A DNA stretch of 64,000 bases from Flavobacterium franklandianum (GCF_007097365.1 NZ_VJZR01000016.1:1-64000); one strand, 5' to 3'. Counted from the first letter of the stretch, positions 50,155-59,415 are shown. Notes: a model not told the origin generated them from the sequence alone. Program-made: numbers and translations.

Positions 50155-53100
50155 ATGAAATATAGCTTTTTAATATTATTTATACTATTTAGCGTTGGAT
50201 GTTTTTCGCAGGCTATTAAAGTTGAAAGTAACACTTATACTGTTCCAGAATTAGTTACCTCAGTATTAGTCAATAAATCTTGTGTTCCTGTAAACAACAT
50301 AAGCTGGAGAACAGGAACTAATTTTGGTTCTACAAATGGAATTGGTTATTTTGAAAATACAAATCCGTCATTTCCGCTCACAAGTGGTGTGATTTTGAGT
50401 ACTGGAAATGTTGCAAATGCTCCTGGTCCTAACACATCTGATTTAAGTGACGGTAATGATGCTTGGATTGGAGACACTGATTTAGAAGCAACACTTTTAG
50501 CAGCTGGAATTACTATGAACTCAACAAATGCAACAGTTTTAGAGTTTGATTTTGTTCCCTTTTCTTCGAACTTTGATTTCAATTTTATATTTGCTTCTGA
50601 AGAATACGGTAATTTTCAATGTCAATTTTCAGATGCTTTTGCCTTCTTGTTGACCAACACTTCAACTGGAGTTACTACCAATCTAGCAGTTATACCCAAT
50701 AGCACGATTCCGATTTCTGTTATAACCATTCGGGAATCATTATATAATTCCTCTTGTTCTTCAGAAAATTCCAGTTTTTTTGGAGCTTTTAATGGAGGTT
50801 CAAACTCATCCGCATCGTCAACAAATTTCAATGGTCAAACAATTTCAATGAGTGCTTCTTCAAACACTTTAATTCCAAATACAACGTATCATATCAAATT
50901 AGTGATTGCGGACAGAGAAGACAGTAAGTCCGATTCTGGAATATTTTTGGGTGCCAATAGCTTCAATGTTGGGCAAAATGTTTTGGGACCCGATTTGACT
51001 TTAGCAGACAAAACTGCCATTTGTGACAATAGCGTTCACACTCTTGATTCAGGATTGAATCCAGCTATTTACTCATTCGCTTGGACATACAACGGAAACA
51101 GTATAGGTGGAAATACATCAGATTTATTAGTAACTCAACCCGGTGTTTATGGCCTTACTTACACCATAATTGCAACAAATTGTCCGGTAACAACCGATTT
51201 TATAAATATCGAATTTTATGGCCCAATAATTACTCAAGACCCTGTAGATTTATTTCAATGCAATTCTGGACTAGGAAGCTACACTTATGATTTATCCTAT
51301 AATACTCCTATTTTAAATATTTCTGGAACCCAAATAAGTTATCACTCCACGTTGAATCAGGCAAGTATAGGTACAAACCCATTACCAAATAATTATACCC
51401 TCAACACTATTGATTTACCAGCAACAATTTGGGCAAGAATAGTAGATTTGGCAACAAACTGTGTCCTTACAAAAACAATTCAATTAGGACTTACTTCACC
51501 ACCAATAGCTAATGTACCTAATGACATTACTTTATGTGAAACTACACCGAAATCCAATACTGCTTATTTTAATATTGACTTGCAAACTAATTCAATATTA
51601 GGAGGGCAGTCACCTACTATTTATGAGGTTTCCTATTATTCCAATGCTACTGATGCAAACTCCGGAACTAATTCAATAAATGCCTCTGCTCCTTTAGTAT
51701 CAGGAAATGCAACTATTTTTGCAAGGATTCAGACTACTACTAATACAACATGTTTCAGTACGACTGAATTTAAACTAATCGTAATTCCTAGACCTACATT
51801 AGATCTAAAAGAAAATCAATATGTTTGTGATAGTTATATTTTACAACCACTTGTTAATCCCGGAAACTATTATTTTGGTCCAAATCAAGGTTTGCCGATA
51901 TTAAATGCTGGAGACGTAATTAGTATAGACCAAACTATTTATCTTTATAGTACTACATCTGGAACACCCAGTTGTCCGATAGAAAGTAGTTTCAATATAG
52001 AAATAATAACTCCAGAGGATGTGAACCCTGTGGATGTTAAGTCTTGTGATGAATACGAATTACCTTTAACCACATTTGGACTTCGTTATTTTTCGTTGCC
52101 AGGTGGTCCAAGCGGTGGCGGAATAGAATTCTCTCAAGGATCAAAAATAACAGCTTCAGGAACAACAACTGTTTATACCTATTTTTCGTCAGTAGATAAT
52201 AGTTGTATTCGTCAAGGACAATTTGACGTCACTATTTACGTGACACCAATTACTTTGCCTATTACCAATGTTTTTGAATGTATATCCTATACCTTACCTC
52301 CATTAACAGTTGGAGATTATTACACTTTAGATACGCTTAATAATATATTCGTACCTGCAGTTTCACCTATAACTACAACAACACAACTTTATGTTTTTGC
52401 AATAAATGGAATTTGTAGATCATATCCAATCAGAATATTCACCGTATATATTAAATCTTTAGGTTTGACTGATGTAAATGAATGTATTTCGTATAATTTA
52501 CCCGCTGCACCTATAGGAGAATATCGAGATGCTCCAAATGGAGGTGGAAACTTAATTCAACCCGGCCTTATAACAACGACAACAAAAATATATACCTATA
52601 TTGCTGGAGCGGCTTGTGAAACCGATTCATTTACAATCACTATTTATGGTCCATTCCTTTCTACACCTTCTAATATTACTGTTTGTGATAGTTATTTATT
52701 ACCTACTCAAACTGATGGTGGCGACTATTACACCTTGGCTGGCGGTCCAACAACGTCTGGAAATGTAAAATTGATACCTAATGTAGACACAATAACTAAC
52801 ACTTCAACGGTATATATTTACAAACCATCTACAACAGTTGCTGGTTGTTATAACGAAAAACCTTGGCTCATTACTATCAATGAAAAACCGATAATTGATT
52901 CTAGAGCAGATGTAGAACAATGCGACTCCTATGTTTTAAGTCCCTTAACAAATGGAGCCTATTTTGACGATCCAAATGGCGTAAATCCTTTAGCATCAGG
53001 AACTACAATAAACACCAATGACAGAATTTATATTTATGCGACACATCCTAATGACCCAAGTTGTTTTAGTGAAAACTTTTTCGATATTTCAATAAACGGA

Positions 53101-54402
53101 GTTGAAGCAGATCCAATTCCAACCCAATTATCCTATTGTGACAGTTTTACTTTTCCGGCATTGACAACACCAAATAATTTTTATTACGATGCACCGAGAG
53201 GACCATTGGGCGGAGGAAATATAATTCCTGCAGGAACTACATTAACTGTGACAACGGTTCTTCCAATGTATTATATTTATTATGAAACTGGCGACCGATT
53301 GAATTGTAGTGATGAAAATCCGTTTAGCATTTCTATTACTACTAGACCAATTGCTAATCCTGTAAATCCGATAGAAACCTGCGACACATTTGCAACAAAC
53401 GACGGGATTTTTGAATTCGATTTGACTGATTTAGCGATTAGAAATCAAGTTTTAAACGGTCAAACTCCTGATGCCAATTTTACGCTCACTTTTTATACTA
53501 CTTTGGCTGAAGCCAATGATATAAATGCTATTCCTATTGTGAATCCTGCTACTTACCAAAATGACAATCCGTTTTCGGACAGTGTGTGGATTAGAGTAAC
53601 AAACAATACAACTATATCAACTTGCTTTGATGTTGTCGAATTAAAATTAGTTATAAACCTATTTCCCGATCCTCAATTACTTCCTGAATATTTCATTTGT
53701 GAAGACTATGAAACAGGTACTTTACTAAATTCAGCCACTTTAGACACTGGTATTTCAGGAGCAATTTACAGATTCGATTGGACACTTGATGGAGCTCCTT
53801 ATGGAGGAAACACCTCTTCTATCAGCACATCACAAGTTGGCGATTATGTAGTTACTGCGACAAACACATTAACATTGTGTTCTAAAGCGGTTTCGTCCAA
53901 AATCATTAAATATACTCCTTATCTAGAAGTTATTTACAGCGATGCTTTTGTTTATCCCACTTTTATAACAGTAAATGTCTTAGGCTCTGGCTCTGGAAAT
54001 TATGAATATCAATTGGATACTTTTCCGTTTCAAGACAGCAATACCTTTAATAATTTTGGACCTGGAGAACACCTAATTTCGGTAAGAGACAAAGACGGAC
54101 ATTGCAACCCCGCTCCTGTCAATACTGTAATTATCAATTTCCCTAAATTTTTTACTCCAAATAATGACGGCTATAATGAATTCTGGAATATTCCTCACTT
54201 AGCTTTGACCAATCCAAATGCTCCAATATTTATATATAATCGTTATGGAAAATTACTGAAACAAATTAGCCCTTCAAGCGAAGGTTGGAATGGAATGTTC
54301 AACGGACAATCTCTTCCTTCGGATGATTATTGGTTCACCGTAGATTATGACGAAAAAGGAAACTCTAAAGTTTTTAAATCGCACTTTAGTTTGAAAAGAT
54401 AA
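50155..54402 (+). CDS. Large T9SS cargo protein with choice-of-anchor L and gliding-type C-terminus
   Basis: 1415 residues. Signal peptide (1-20). Residues about 25-275 form a choice-of-anchor-L domain (GYFENTNPSFPLTSGVILST, FDFNFIFASEEYGNFQC). Ig-like and repeat regions follow, including seven Cys-containing repeats of about 70-80 residues starting near 557, 629, 707, 775, 842, 922 and 994 (pattern C-D/I-S-Y-x-L-P then G-x-YY). Segments with FxxDL near 365, 465 and 1085 look like another module. The C-terminus from about 1328 (FTPNNDGYNEFWNI, IYNRYGKLLKQI, GWNGMFNG) is the type B sorting domain for type IX secretion. Probable cell-surface adhesin; ligand unknown. Monocistronic. Confidence 0.9.
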   Translation: MKYSFLILFILFSVGCFSQAIKVESNTYTVPELVTSVLVNKSCVPVNNISWRTGTNFGSTNGIGYFENTNPSFPLTSGVILSTGNVANAPGPNTSDLSDGNDAWIGDTDLEATLLAAGITMNSTNATVLEFDFVPFSSNFDFNFIFASEEYGNFQCQFSDAFAFLLTNTSTGVTTNLAVIPNSTIPISVITIRESLYNSSCSSENSSFFGAFNGGSNSSASSTNFNGQTISMSASSNTLIPNTTYHIKLVIADREDSKSDSGIFLGANSFNVGQNVLGPDLTLADKTAICDNSVHTLDSGLNPAIYSFAWTYNGNSIGGNTSDLLVTQPGVYGLTYTIIATNCPVTTDFINIEFYGPIITQDPVDLFQCNSGLGSYTYDLSYNTPILNISGTQISYHSTLNQASIGTNPLPNNYTLNTIDLPATIWARIVDLATNCVLTKTIQLGLTSPPIANVPNDITLCETTPKSNTAYFNIDLQTNSILGGQSPTIYEVSYYSNATDANSGTNSINASAPLVSGNATIFARIQTTTNTTCFSTTEFKLIVIPRPTLDLKENQYVCDSYILQPLVNPGNYYFGPNQGLPILNAGDVISIDQTIYLYSTTSGTPSCPIESSFNIEIITPEDVNPVDVKSCDEYELPLTTFGLRYFSLPGGPSGGGIEFSQGSKITASGTTTVYTYFSSVDNSCIRQGQFDVTIYVTPITLPITNVFECISYTLPPLTVGDYYTLDTLNNIFVPAVSPITTTTQLYVFAINGICRSYPIRIFTVYIKSLGLTDVNECISYNLPAAPIGEYRDAPNGGGNLIQPGLITTTTKIYTYIAGAACETDSFTITIYGPFLSTPSNITVCDSYLLPTQTDGGDYYTLAGGPTTSGNVKLIPNVDTITNTSTVYIYKPSTTVAGCYNEKPWLITINEKPIIDSRADVEQCDSYVLSPLTNGAYFDDPNGVNPLASGTTINTNDRIYIYATHPNDPSCFSENFFDISINGVEADPIPTQLSYCDSFTFPALTTPNNFYYDAPRGPLGGGNIIPAGTTLTVTTVLPMYYIYYETGDRLNCSDENPFSISITTRPIANPVNPIETCDTFATNDGIFEFDLTDLAIRNQVLNGQTPDANFTLTFYTTLAEANDINAIPIVNPATYQNDNPFSDSVWIRVTNNTTISTCFDVVELKLVINLFPDPQLLPEYFICEDYETGTLLNSATLDTGISGAIYRFDWTLDGAPYGGNTSSISTSQVGDYVVTATNTLTLCSKAVSSKIIKYTPYLEVIYSDAFVYPTFITVNVLGSGSGNYEYQLDTFPFQDSNTFNNFGPGEHLISVRDKDGHCNPAPVNTVIINFPKFFTPNNDGYNEFWNIPHLALTNPNAPIFIYNRYGKLLKQISPSSEGWNGMFNGQSLPSDDYWFTVDYDEKGNSKVFKSHFSLKR

Positions 54403-54502
54403 TGATTGCAGATTTTTTTTAATTGATTTCAAATAAATTAGAGCAAAGATTCATAAATTGCTTCTATTAACTATATTCTATATTCTTTTCTCTCTAAACA
54501 AA

Positions 54503-54733
54503 ATGGAACAAGACCCAAAACAACTCATCAAACTAGCACATACAAAAATGCCTTTTGGCAAATACGAAGGCCGATATCTTATCGAATTACCGGAATATTA
54601 TGTGGTTTGGTATTCCAACAAAGGTTTCCCAAAGGGAGAACTTGGACAACAACTGCAATTGGTTTACGAATTAAAACTCAACGGACTCGAGGAGTTAATA
54701 CGGAATATAAAAAAACGGTATCCAAAACCGTAG
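54503..54733 (+). CDS. DUF3820 family small protein
   Basis: 76 residues from the ATG at 54503; a longer reading adds 15 hydrophobic residues not typical for the family. The motif MPFGKYEGRYLIELPEYYVV with the GKYEG and LPEYYV pattern and the following GFPKGELGQQL identify DUF3820, a small cytosolic family of unknown function sometimes related to exonuclease-associated domains. Convergent with the DUF4268 gene. Confidence 0.8.
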   Translation: MEQDPKQLIKLAHTKMPFGKYEGRYLIELPEYYVVWYSNKGFPKGELGQQLQLVYELKLNGLEELIRNIKKRYPKP

Positions 54734-54743
54734 AAAATCGTTT

Positions 54744-55187
54744 TTATGTATTCATTTCCAAATCTCTTATGTAATCACAATATTCAAAAAAGAACATTTC
54801 TAAAGCATTCATTTTCTCGAATAAAAAATCAAATATTTCGTCCCAATGACTTCTATTACTAATACTTAACCCGTTTTTTTCGACCCAAATTCTGCTGATA
54901 GTTTTACCGCTTTCAAGAGTAAAGTTTTTCTCAAAAACCAAATCTTTGACAAAATCATCTTCCAAAATGGTTTTCAGGGATTCTAGTTTTTCGAAATAGA
55001 TTATTCGTATTTCGTCGTTTCGATGTTCAATATCAATTAAAACTTGAGCTTTTTTGTTGTCGGCATAAAATTTAAACGAAAAGTCCTTGATTTTGGTGTC
55101 GTACAAAATCCATTTTCTCGGATATTTTTCGGCAAAATCAATCCAAAATTCCCGCTTCAATCTTTGTACTTCTTCTTTGCTATACAT
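54744..55187 (-). CDS. DUF4268 family protein
   Basis: 147-residue soluble protein. The pattern EEVQRLKREFWIDFAEKYPRKW at the start, VLIDIEHRND in the middle and ISRIWVEKNGLSISNRSHW match DUF4268, a family with a nuclease-like fold in some members. No catalytic residues could be assigned with confidence. Its neighbours give no hint. Confidence 0.75.
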   Translation of the reverse strand: MYSKEEVQRLKREFWIDFAEKYPRKWILYDTKIKDFSFKFYADNKKAQVLIDIEHRNDEIRIIYFEKLESLKTILEDDFVKDLVFEKNFTLESGKTISRIWVEKNGLSISNRSHWDEIFDFLFEKMNALEMFFFEYCDYIRDLEMNT

Positions 55188-55224
55188 TTTGGGTTTGTTG
55201 TTTGTAGTTTATAGTTTTTGAAAT

Positions 55225-55275
55225 TTTCATTACCATTGCCATTGAAATTGCCATTGAAATTGTGATTGTTATTGC
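55225..55275. repeat. Short tandem ATTGCCATTGAA-type repeat
   Basis: CCATTGAAATTG occurs twice in direct succession with diverged copies on both sides, in the 156-bp gap between the DUF4268 and NUDIX genes. Simple dispersed repeat; no ORF. Confidence 0.5.
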
Positions 55276-55343
55276 TATTTGTTCTTAATTTTTTTTACAC
55301 TATATTTATAACTGTTTCCAATATACAAAAATAGGTTTTGATT

Positions 55344-55982
55344 ATGGATTTTCAAGATTTTTTAGAATATGTTCCAAAATTAGTAGCAGTTACCCTGCCC
55401 GCTAAAGAAGCTCATTTTAAAATGGCTCCTTTAGAGAGAATAGAAAGCTTAAAAAATCTCAATTTTGACAGCATAAATCCAAAAAACGCTGCTGTAATGA
55501 TGTTATTTTATCCTAAAAAAGGAAGAACGCATTTGGTTCTCATAGTCCGAAATTCTTATGAAGGTGTCCATTCAGCCCAAATTGCATTTCCAGGAGGAAA
55601 ATACGAAACCCTAGATGTAACTTTTGAGAAAACAGCCTTGAGAGAAACACACGAAGAAATCGGAATCCATCCTGAGAGTATAGAAATTATTATGCCTTTT
55701 ACCAATTTATACATCCAACCTAGCAATTTTATGGTATATCCTTTTTTAGGAATTTGCAAAGATGAAATTGTTTTTACTCCAGATAGAAATGAAGTGGTGA
55801 ATATTATTGAATTGCCTTTGAATGATTTTTTGAATGACGATTTAATTATAACCACTACAATGTCAACTTCTTATGCGAAAAACATTGAAATACCAGCTTT
55901 CAAAATTAATGAATATATAGTTTGGGGAGCTACGGCAATGATGTTAAACGAATTGAAAGAAGTCCTAAAAAAAGTGCTATAA
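55344..55982 (+). CDS. CoA pyrophosphatase-type NUDIX hydrolase
   Basis: 212 residues from the ATG at 55344. The NUDIX box is intact: GGKYETLDVTFEKTALRETH then EEIG (residues about 88-112), in contrast to the regulator at 36488. The upstream PKKGRTHLVLIVRNSYEGVHSAQIAFPGGK matches the CoA-pyrophosphatase (NudL/YeaB) group, which splits CoA into 4'-phosphopantetheine and 3',5'-ADP. Cytosolic. Followed by an acyltransferase gene that seems to have its own promoter. Confidence 0.85.
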   Translation: MDFQDFLEYVPKLVAVTLPAKEAHFKMAPLERIESLKNLNFDSINPKNAAVMMLFYPKKGRTHLVLIVRNSYEGVHSAQIAFPGGKYETLDVTFEKTALRETHEEIGIHPESIEIIMPFTNLYIQPSNFMVYPFLGICKDEIVFTPDRNEVVNIIELPLNDFLNDDLIITTTMSTSYAKNIEIPAFKINEYIVWGATAMMLNELKEVLKKVL

Positions 55983-55995
55983 ATTTATAATTTCG

Positions 55996-56003
55996 TATGT
56001 TTG
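55996..56003 (+). promoter_or_regulatory. -7 motif before the acyltransferase gene
   Basis: TATGTTTG; its ATG (55997) opens a longer ORF, but if this is the promoter the start must be the downstream ATG at 56036. Confidence 0.4.
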
Positions 56004-56035
56004 CCGTCCAAATATTTTTTTTTACACAATTATTT

Positions 56036-56845
56036 ATGGTTTTATTTAAGAGAAATCCTTTTGGACACATTCTAGTTGTTAAACGATTTTTAATACAAGT
56101 TTTTGCAGTTTTAACCCATAGACGGTATAGAGGTTTCAATAGTTTACAAATAGAAGGTTCAGAAATAATAACTACACTACCTGATACTAACGTACTTTTC
56201 ATATCCAATCATCAAACTTATTTTGCTGATGTGGTAGCCATGTTTCATGTTTTTAATGCCAGTTTGAGCGGCCGTCAAGATACTATAAAAAACATTGGAT
56301 ACATTTGGAAACCCAAATTGAATATCTATTATGTAGCTGCAAAAGAGACCATGCAAGCTGGATTATTGCCTAGAATCTTGTGTTATGTAGGTGCGATAAC
56401 TGTCGAAAGAACTTGGCGTTCTTGTGGAAAAGACGTCACCGAAAAACGAGATGTGAATCCAAACGACACCGAAAATATTAAAATTGCATTGAGTGATGGT
56501 TGGGTAATCACTTTTCCGCAGGGTACGACAAAATCATTCAAACCCGTTCGAAAAGGTACTGCACACATCATCAAACAGCACCGACCTATTGTGGTTCCAA
56601 TTGTTATTGATGGATTCCGTCGTTCGTTCGACAAAAAAGGGTTACGAATGAAAAAGAAGGATATACTTCAATCTTTTATCATCAAACCACCATTAGAAAT
56701 AGATTATGACAACGATACAATAGATCAAATTGTCGAAAAAATTGAATTTGCCATTGAGCAACATCCTTCCTTTTTGAAAGTGATTCCTACCGAAGAACTT
56801 AAAGCCGCCGAAGAGCTAAACAAATTGCGACGATGGGAATATTAA
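56036..56845 (+). CDS. 1-acyl-sn-glycerol-3-phosphate acyltransferase family protein
   Basis: 269 residues from the ATG at 56036; an in-frame ATG at 55997 would add 13 residues but lies in a promoter motif. PlsC-type domain: acceptor motif FISNHQTYFADV (NHQxxxD variant of NHxxxxD) near residue 57, TVERTWRS near 122 and TFPQGTTKS near 160, PIVVPIVIDGF near 185. A hydrophobic N-terminal stretch suggests membrane association. It acylates a lysophospholipid or related acceptor. NHQTYFAD carries the His and Asp at normal spacing. Confidence 0.87.
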   Translation: MVLFKRNPFGHILVVKRFLIQVFAVLTHRRYRGFNSLQIEGSEIITTLPDTNVLFISNHQTYFADVVAMFHVFNASLSGRQDTIKNIGYIWKPKLNIYYVAAKETMQAGLLPRILCYVGAITVERTWRSCGKDVTEKRDVNPNDTENIKIALSDGWVITFPQGTTKSFKPVRKGTAHIIKQHRPIVVPIVIDGFRRSFDKKGLRMKKKDILQSFIIKPPLEIDYDNDTIDQIVEKIEFAIEQHPSFLKVIPTEELKAAEELNKLRRWEY

Positions 56846-56850
56846 CAAAA

Positions 56851-56877
56851 AAGAGTTCGCCATGGCGAACTCTTCTT
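56851..56877. terminator. Bidirectional terminator
   Basis: Perfect palindrome AAGAGTTCGC-CATG-GCGAACTCTT (56851-56874), between the convergent acyltransferase and sigma-operon membrane protein genes. Confidence 0.85.
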
Positions 56878-57507
56878 TTATAAATCTATTTTTTTAAGCT
56901 CCTTGTAATTGGCAAATAATCTGCGGAGTAAGGTTCCATATAATAGTCTGTAAAACAACCAAAAAAGCCCTAGAAAAGCAGCTATAATCAGTACAAAAAC
57001 ACCAATAGTAATGACCATTACTTTGGTATCATTGCCAATTTTATCCATCAAAACGGCTACGTCAGGATTGTATGCAAAAGCAATATAAAAGCCAAAGAGC
57101 AAACTCAATGCCACCATACCCAAATTATACCAAACATAGCATTGCACGGTTTTACGAGTTTTCAAAATGTCCCTCATCAATTGTTTTATCGAAACTGTGG
57201 TTGAAATAGCCATATAATTTTTATAAAATAAATAAATAAAAACCAAAATCACCGCATAATTAAAAACAGTCAAAGCCTCAAAATAAATGTCTAGTTCCTC
57301 GTGTTTGATGTTTTTCAAATAATCGTCCGTGTTAAAAAATACGCTAATAACCGTCCATAATATAATCTCCAGAATGCTAATAATAAAAATCCACTTCACA
57401 ATCGAAGACGATTTTAGGTGCAACATTTTATAGATTTCCGCTTCGGAAACCTGCTCAAAGGCAATGTTTTTTTGCCAATCTTTTTTTAATAAATCCAGCT
57501 CTTTCAT
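56878..57507 (-). CDS. Membrane protein downstream of the ECF sigma factor, putative anti-sigma
   Basis: 209 residues. A cytosolic N-terminus of about 35 residues (LLKKDWQKNIAFEQVSEAEIYKML) precedes four hydrophobic helices (IVKWIFIISILEIILWTVISVFF; FNYAVILVFIYLFY; WYNLGMVALSLLFGFYIAF; VMVITIGVFVLIIAAFLGLFWLFY). No zinc-binding anti-sigma motif is visible. Its place right after the sigma gene suggests membrane anchoring or control of the sigma factor; that is inference. Confidence 0.7.
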   Translation of the reverse strand: MKELDLLKKDWQKNIAFEQVSEAEIYKMLHLKSSSIVKWIFIISILEIILWTVISVFFNTDDYLKNIKHEELDIYFEALTVFNYAVILVFIYLFYKNYMAISTTVSIKQLMRDILKTRKTVQCYVWYNLGMVALSLLFGFYIAFAYNPDVAVLMDKIGNDTKVMVITIGVFVLIIAAFLGLFWLFYRLLYGTLLRRLFANYKELKKIDL

Positions 57508-57523
57508 ATGCAGATTTTTATCT

Positions 57524-57600
57524 TTTTTTATCGGTCATACGTAATTCACATAATTCATTCGGCTCTAGTAACCAACTTTCAGTTATGCCCATTTCATAAT
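57524..57600. repeat. 77-bp spacer element, copy B
   Basis: TTTTTTATCGGTCATACGTA to CATTTCATAAT, matching copy A at 43666-43742. It fills almost the whole spacer between the sigma gene and its membrane-protein neighbour. On the minus strand it holds a 24-codon ORF (57592 to 57518, starting MGITESWLLEPNELC); copy A has a stop after four codons, so I do not call it a gene. Confidence 0.65.
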
Positions 57601-57602
57601 CG

Positions 57603-58097
57603 TTAAGGATTTAGTATTTTTTTTAATTTTCCTTTAATTCTATTCATTTTCACCCTTGCATTTACTTCGCTTATTCCCAAAGTTTCTGAAATTTCCCCAT
57701 AATCCTTGTCCTCTAGATACATAAAAACCAATGCTTTTTCAATATCATTCAGCTGATAAACAGCTTTATACATTAATTTCAAGCGTTCTTCTTCCTCATA
57801 ATTATAATCATCATTGCTAATAAAATATTGTTGCGATTCATAATCCACGGTCCTTACGGTTCGTGTACTTTTTCGGTACAAAGTAATGGCTGTATTCAAA
57901 GCGACTCGATATGCCCAAGTCGAAAATTTGCTATCACCACGAAACTTCGGAAAAGCCTTCCACAGCTGAATCGTGATTTCCTGAAACAAATCCTTGTGTG
58001 CGTCTTCACCATTCGTATACAACCTACAAATCTTGTGGATTATATTCTGATTGGTCTTCAATTGCTGCACAAATGATAGTTCTAAATCGTCGCTCAT
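57603..58097 (-). CDS. ECF-type RNA polymerase sigma factor
   Basis: 164 residues: sigma region 2 (LYTNGEDAHKDLFQEITIQLW, FRGDSKFSTWAYRVALNTAI) and region 4 with helix-turn-helix (EKALVFMYLEDKDYGEISETL, GISEVNARVKMNRIKGKLKK). No region 3, as expected for ECF factors. It would direct polymerase to a stress or envelope regulon. Paired with the membrane protein 95 bp downstream. A structured repeat lies between it and the DUF3810 gene. Confidence 0.93.
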   Translation of the reverse strand: MSDDLELSFVQQLKTNQNIIHKICRLYTNGEDAHKDLFQEITIQLWKAFPKFRGDSKFSTWAYRVALNTAITLYRKSTRTVRTVDYESQQYFISNDDYNYEEEERLKLMYKAVYQLNDIEKALVFMYLEDKDYGEISETLGISEVNARVKMNRIKGKLKKILNP

Positions 58098-58188
58098 AAT
58101 ACAATAAGTGGGGAAAAAGTAAAATTTGTTACAAATAAAGTCTTTTTAATTGGGAGCAGCAATTTTCGGGTTTGAAATAAACAGTCGT

Positions 58189-58249
58189 CCCGCTATTCGC
58201 TATAATCTCCCGATGAAAAATCGGGAGGATTTCCACTACTATCGGGGCT
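58189..58249 (-). repeat. Structured intergenic element, candidate RNA (copy 2)
   Basis: Read on the minus strand, CCC (58247-58245) and GGG (58191-58189) close a stem around GATAGTAG on one side and TAGCGAATAGC on the other, with an apical hairpin CTCCCGAT/ATCGGGAG (58227-58207). The core matches the element at 13969 with the closing pairs swapped. It starts about 20 bp after the DUF3810 stop codon. The rest of 58098-58269 shows no ORF. Confidence 0.5.
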
Positions 58250-58269
58250 ATTTTACAAATTTTGATTCT

Positions 58270-59331
58270 CTAAAAATCCTTTCCCTTATAATAGTTCACC
58301 ATCAAATTCACGAATTTACTGTAGCCCTCCATTCCGTCTTTTTGTTGGTTCATTTTCAAGAAATTGTCGTAAAAAGCATGAAATCCTTTATCAATAAAAG
58401 TGTCATATTGTTTCCAGAAATCCTCACTTTCCTGATAGTTTTTTAAAATTCCGGGATGAATGGTTTTCAATAATTGGTCATATCCTTTTTCGTCCCGAGC
58501 ATACCAATTGCTCAAACAATAACGCAAAGCGGTGCTGTATCCCGAATATTGAAAGTATAAATCCTTGTTTTTAACCGAAGCCAGAAACCCAATAAAATTG
58601 CATTCGCTTTCGCTGGCAAAGCCCATTTGATGCGCCATTTCGTGACATGAAGTCGTGGGCGAATTGTACATTGGCATCAAATAATTGATTTGTGCTTCAT
58701 TTGTAAACGGATTCAAATAACCTCCAAAACCCATATAGGTCAATGGCAAACTGAAAAGTGATTTCTTGATACTAGGATTTGAATATTCAAAAATAGGATA
58801 TTGATTGGCAAGTTTTTGATATCCATTCAAATTCATCTCGAAAACTAGCTCATTCGAATAGGGAAAAACCACTTTCAGGCTGTCGTTTTTGGTAATCTGA
58901 GTTTGGATTTCATTAGTTTTTGCAATCAGTTTTTTAGTAAAACCTAATAAATCAGCATCAGTGTAATCCCGTTCGATTTTCATTTTTTCGAAAAGCGGTT
59001 GGCGGTAATAATTCATCGCCCACAAAAAATGGAATAGAAAATATACTACTGAAAGCACATTCAAAACCTTTAAAATATTATTTTTCCATTCTTGCTTCCA
59101 AGTTTTTCTGGTTTTCCAAATCGATTTCAGAAGATAAAAAATCAGGATTCCATAAATTATATCTCCTACTGAAAAAGGAATTTTCCCCAAAGTTATTCGT
59201 AAAATTTTCGAAATGAAAACATAAAGTCCATTGCTGTAAAATCGTTCTACAAACTCAGGGAAAAAGGCAATTATTTTCAGAAATAAAATTTGAAATAGGA
59301 GAAATACTGGAAGAATATATTTTCTTTTCAC
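58270..59331 (-). CDS. DUF3810 family membrane protein
   Basis: 353 residues. Three N-terminal hydrophobic helices (ILPVFLLFQILFLKIIAFF, VGDIIYGILIFYLL, VLNVLSVVYFLFHFLWAM), then a large soluble domain holding TTSCHEMAHQMGFASESECNF near residue 235. HEMAHQ is an HExxH zinc-peptidase motif, with a following Glu in the SESE stretch as possible third ligand. DUF3810 is a Bacteroidetes/Firmicutes family of unproven membrane metallopeptidases. The substrate is unknown. Confidence 0.8.
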   Translation of the reverse strand: MKRKYILPVFLLFQILFLKIIAFFPEFVERFYSNGLYVFISKILRITLGKIPFSVGDIIYGILIFYLLKSIWKTRKTWKQEWKNNILKVLNVLSVVYFLFHFLWAMNYYRQPLFEKMKIERDYTDADLLGFTKKLIAKTNEIQTQITKNDSLKVVFPYSNELVFEMNLNGYQKLANQYPIFEYSNPSIKKSLFSLPLTYMGFGGYLNPFTNEAQINYLMPMYNSPTTSCHEMAHQMGFASESECNFIGFLASVKNKDLYFQYSGYSTALRYCLSNWYARDEKGYDQLLKTIHPGILKNYQESEDFWKQYDTFIDKGFHAFYDNFLKMNQQKDGMEGYSKFVNLMVNYYKGKDF

Positions 59332-59388
59332 GGTTTTGCTTTTGGCATAAAAATAACAATAAATAGAGTAGTTCGCATTCTTTTTTTG

Positions 59389-59396
59389 TAAATTTG
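59389..59396 (+). promoter_or_regulatory. -7 motif for the toxin-antitoxin operon
   Basis: TAAATTTG, 19 bp before the antitoxin ATG. Confidence 0.45.
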
Positions 59397-59415
59397 TTTT
59401 TCAATAAAAAGAAGA

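Noticed and set aside
55225..55275. Short tandem repeats considered as a CRISPR remnant
   Set aside because: Units are 12 bp and contiguous without spacers, and no cas genes are present.
55997..56035. Upstream ATG for the acyltransferase
   Set aside because: The ATG lies inside a TAnnTTTG promoter motif; the next ATG gives a normal N-terminus. Not fully excluded.
57518..57592. 24-codon ORF on the minus strand in the spacer between the sigma factor and the membrane protein
   Set aside because: The homologous copy at 43666-43742 has a stop codon after four codons in the same frame, so peptide conservation is not supported; kept as a DNA/RNA element.
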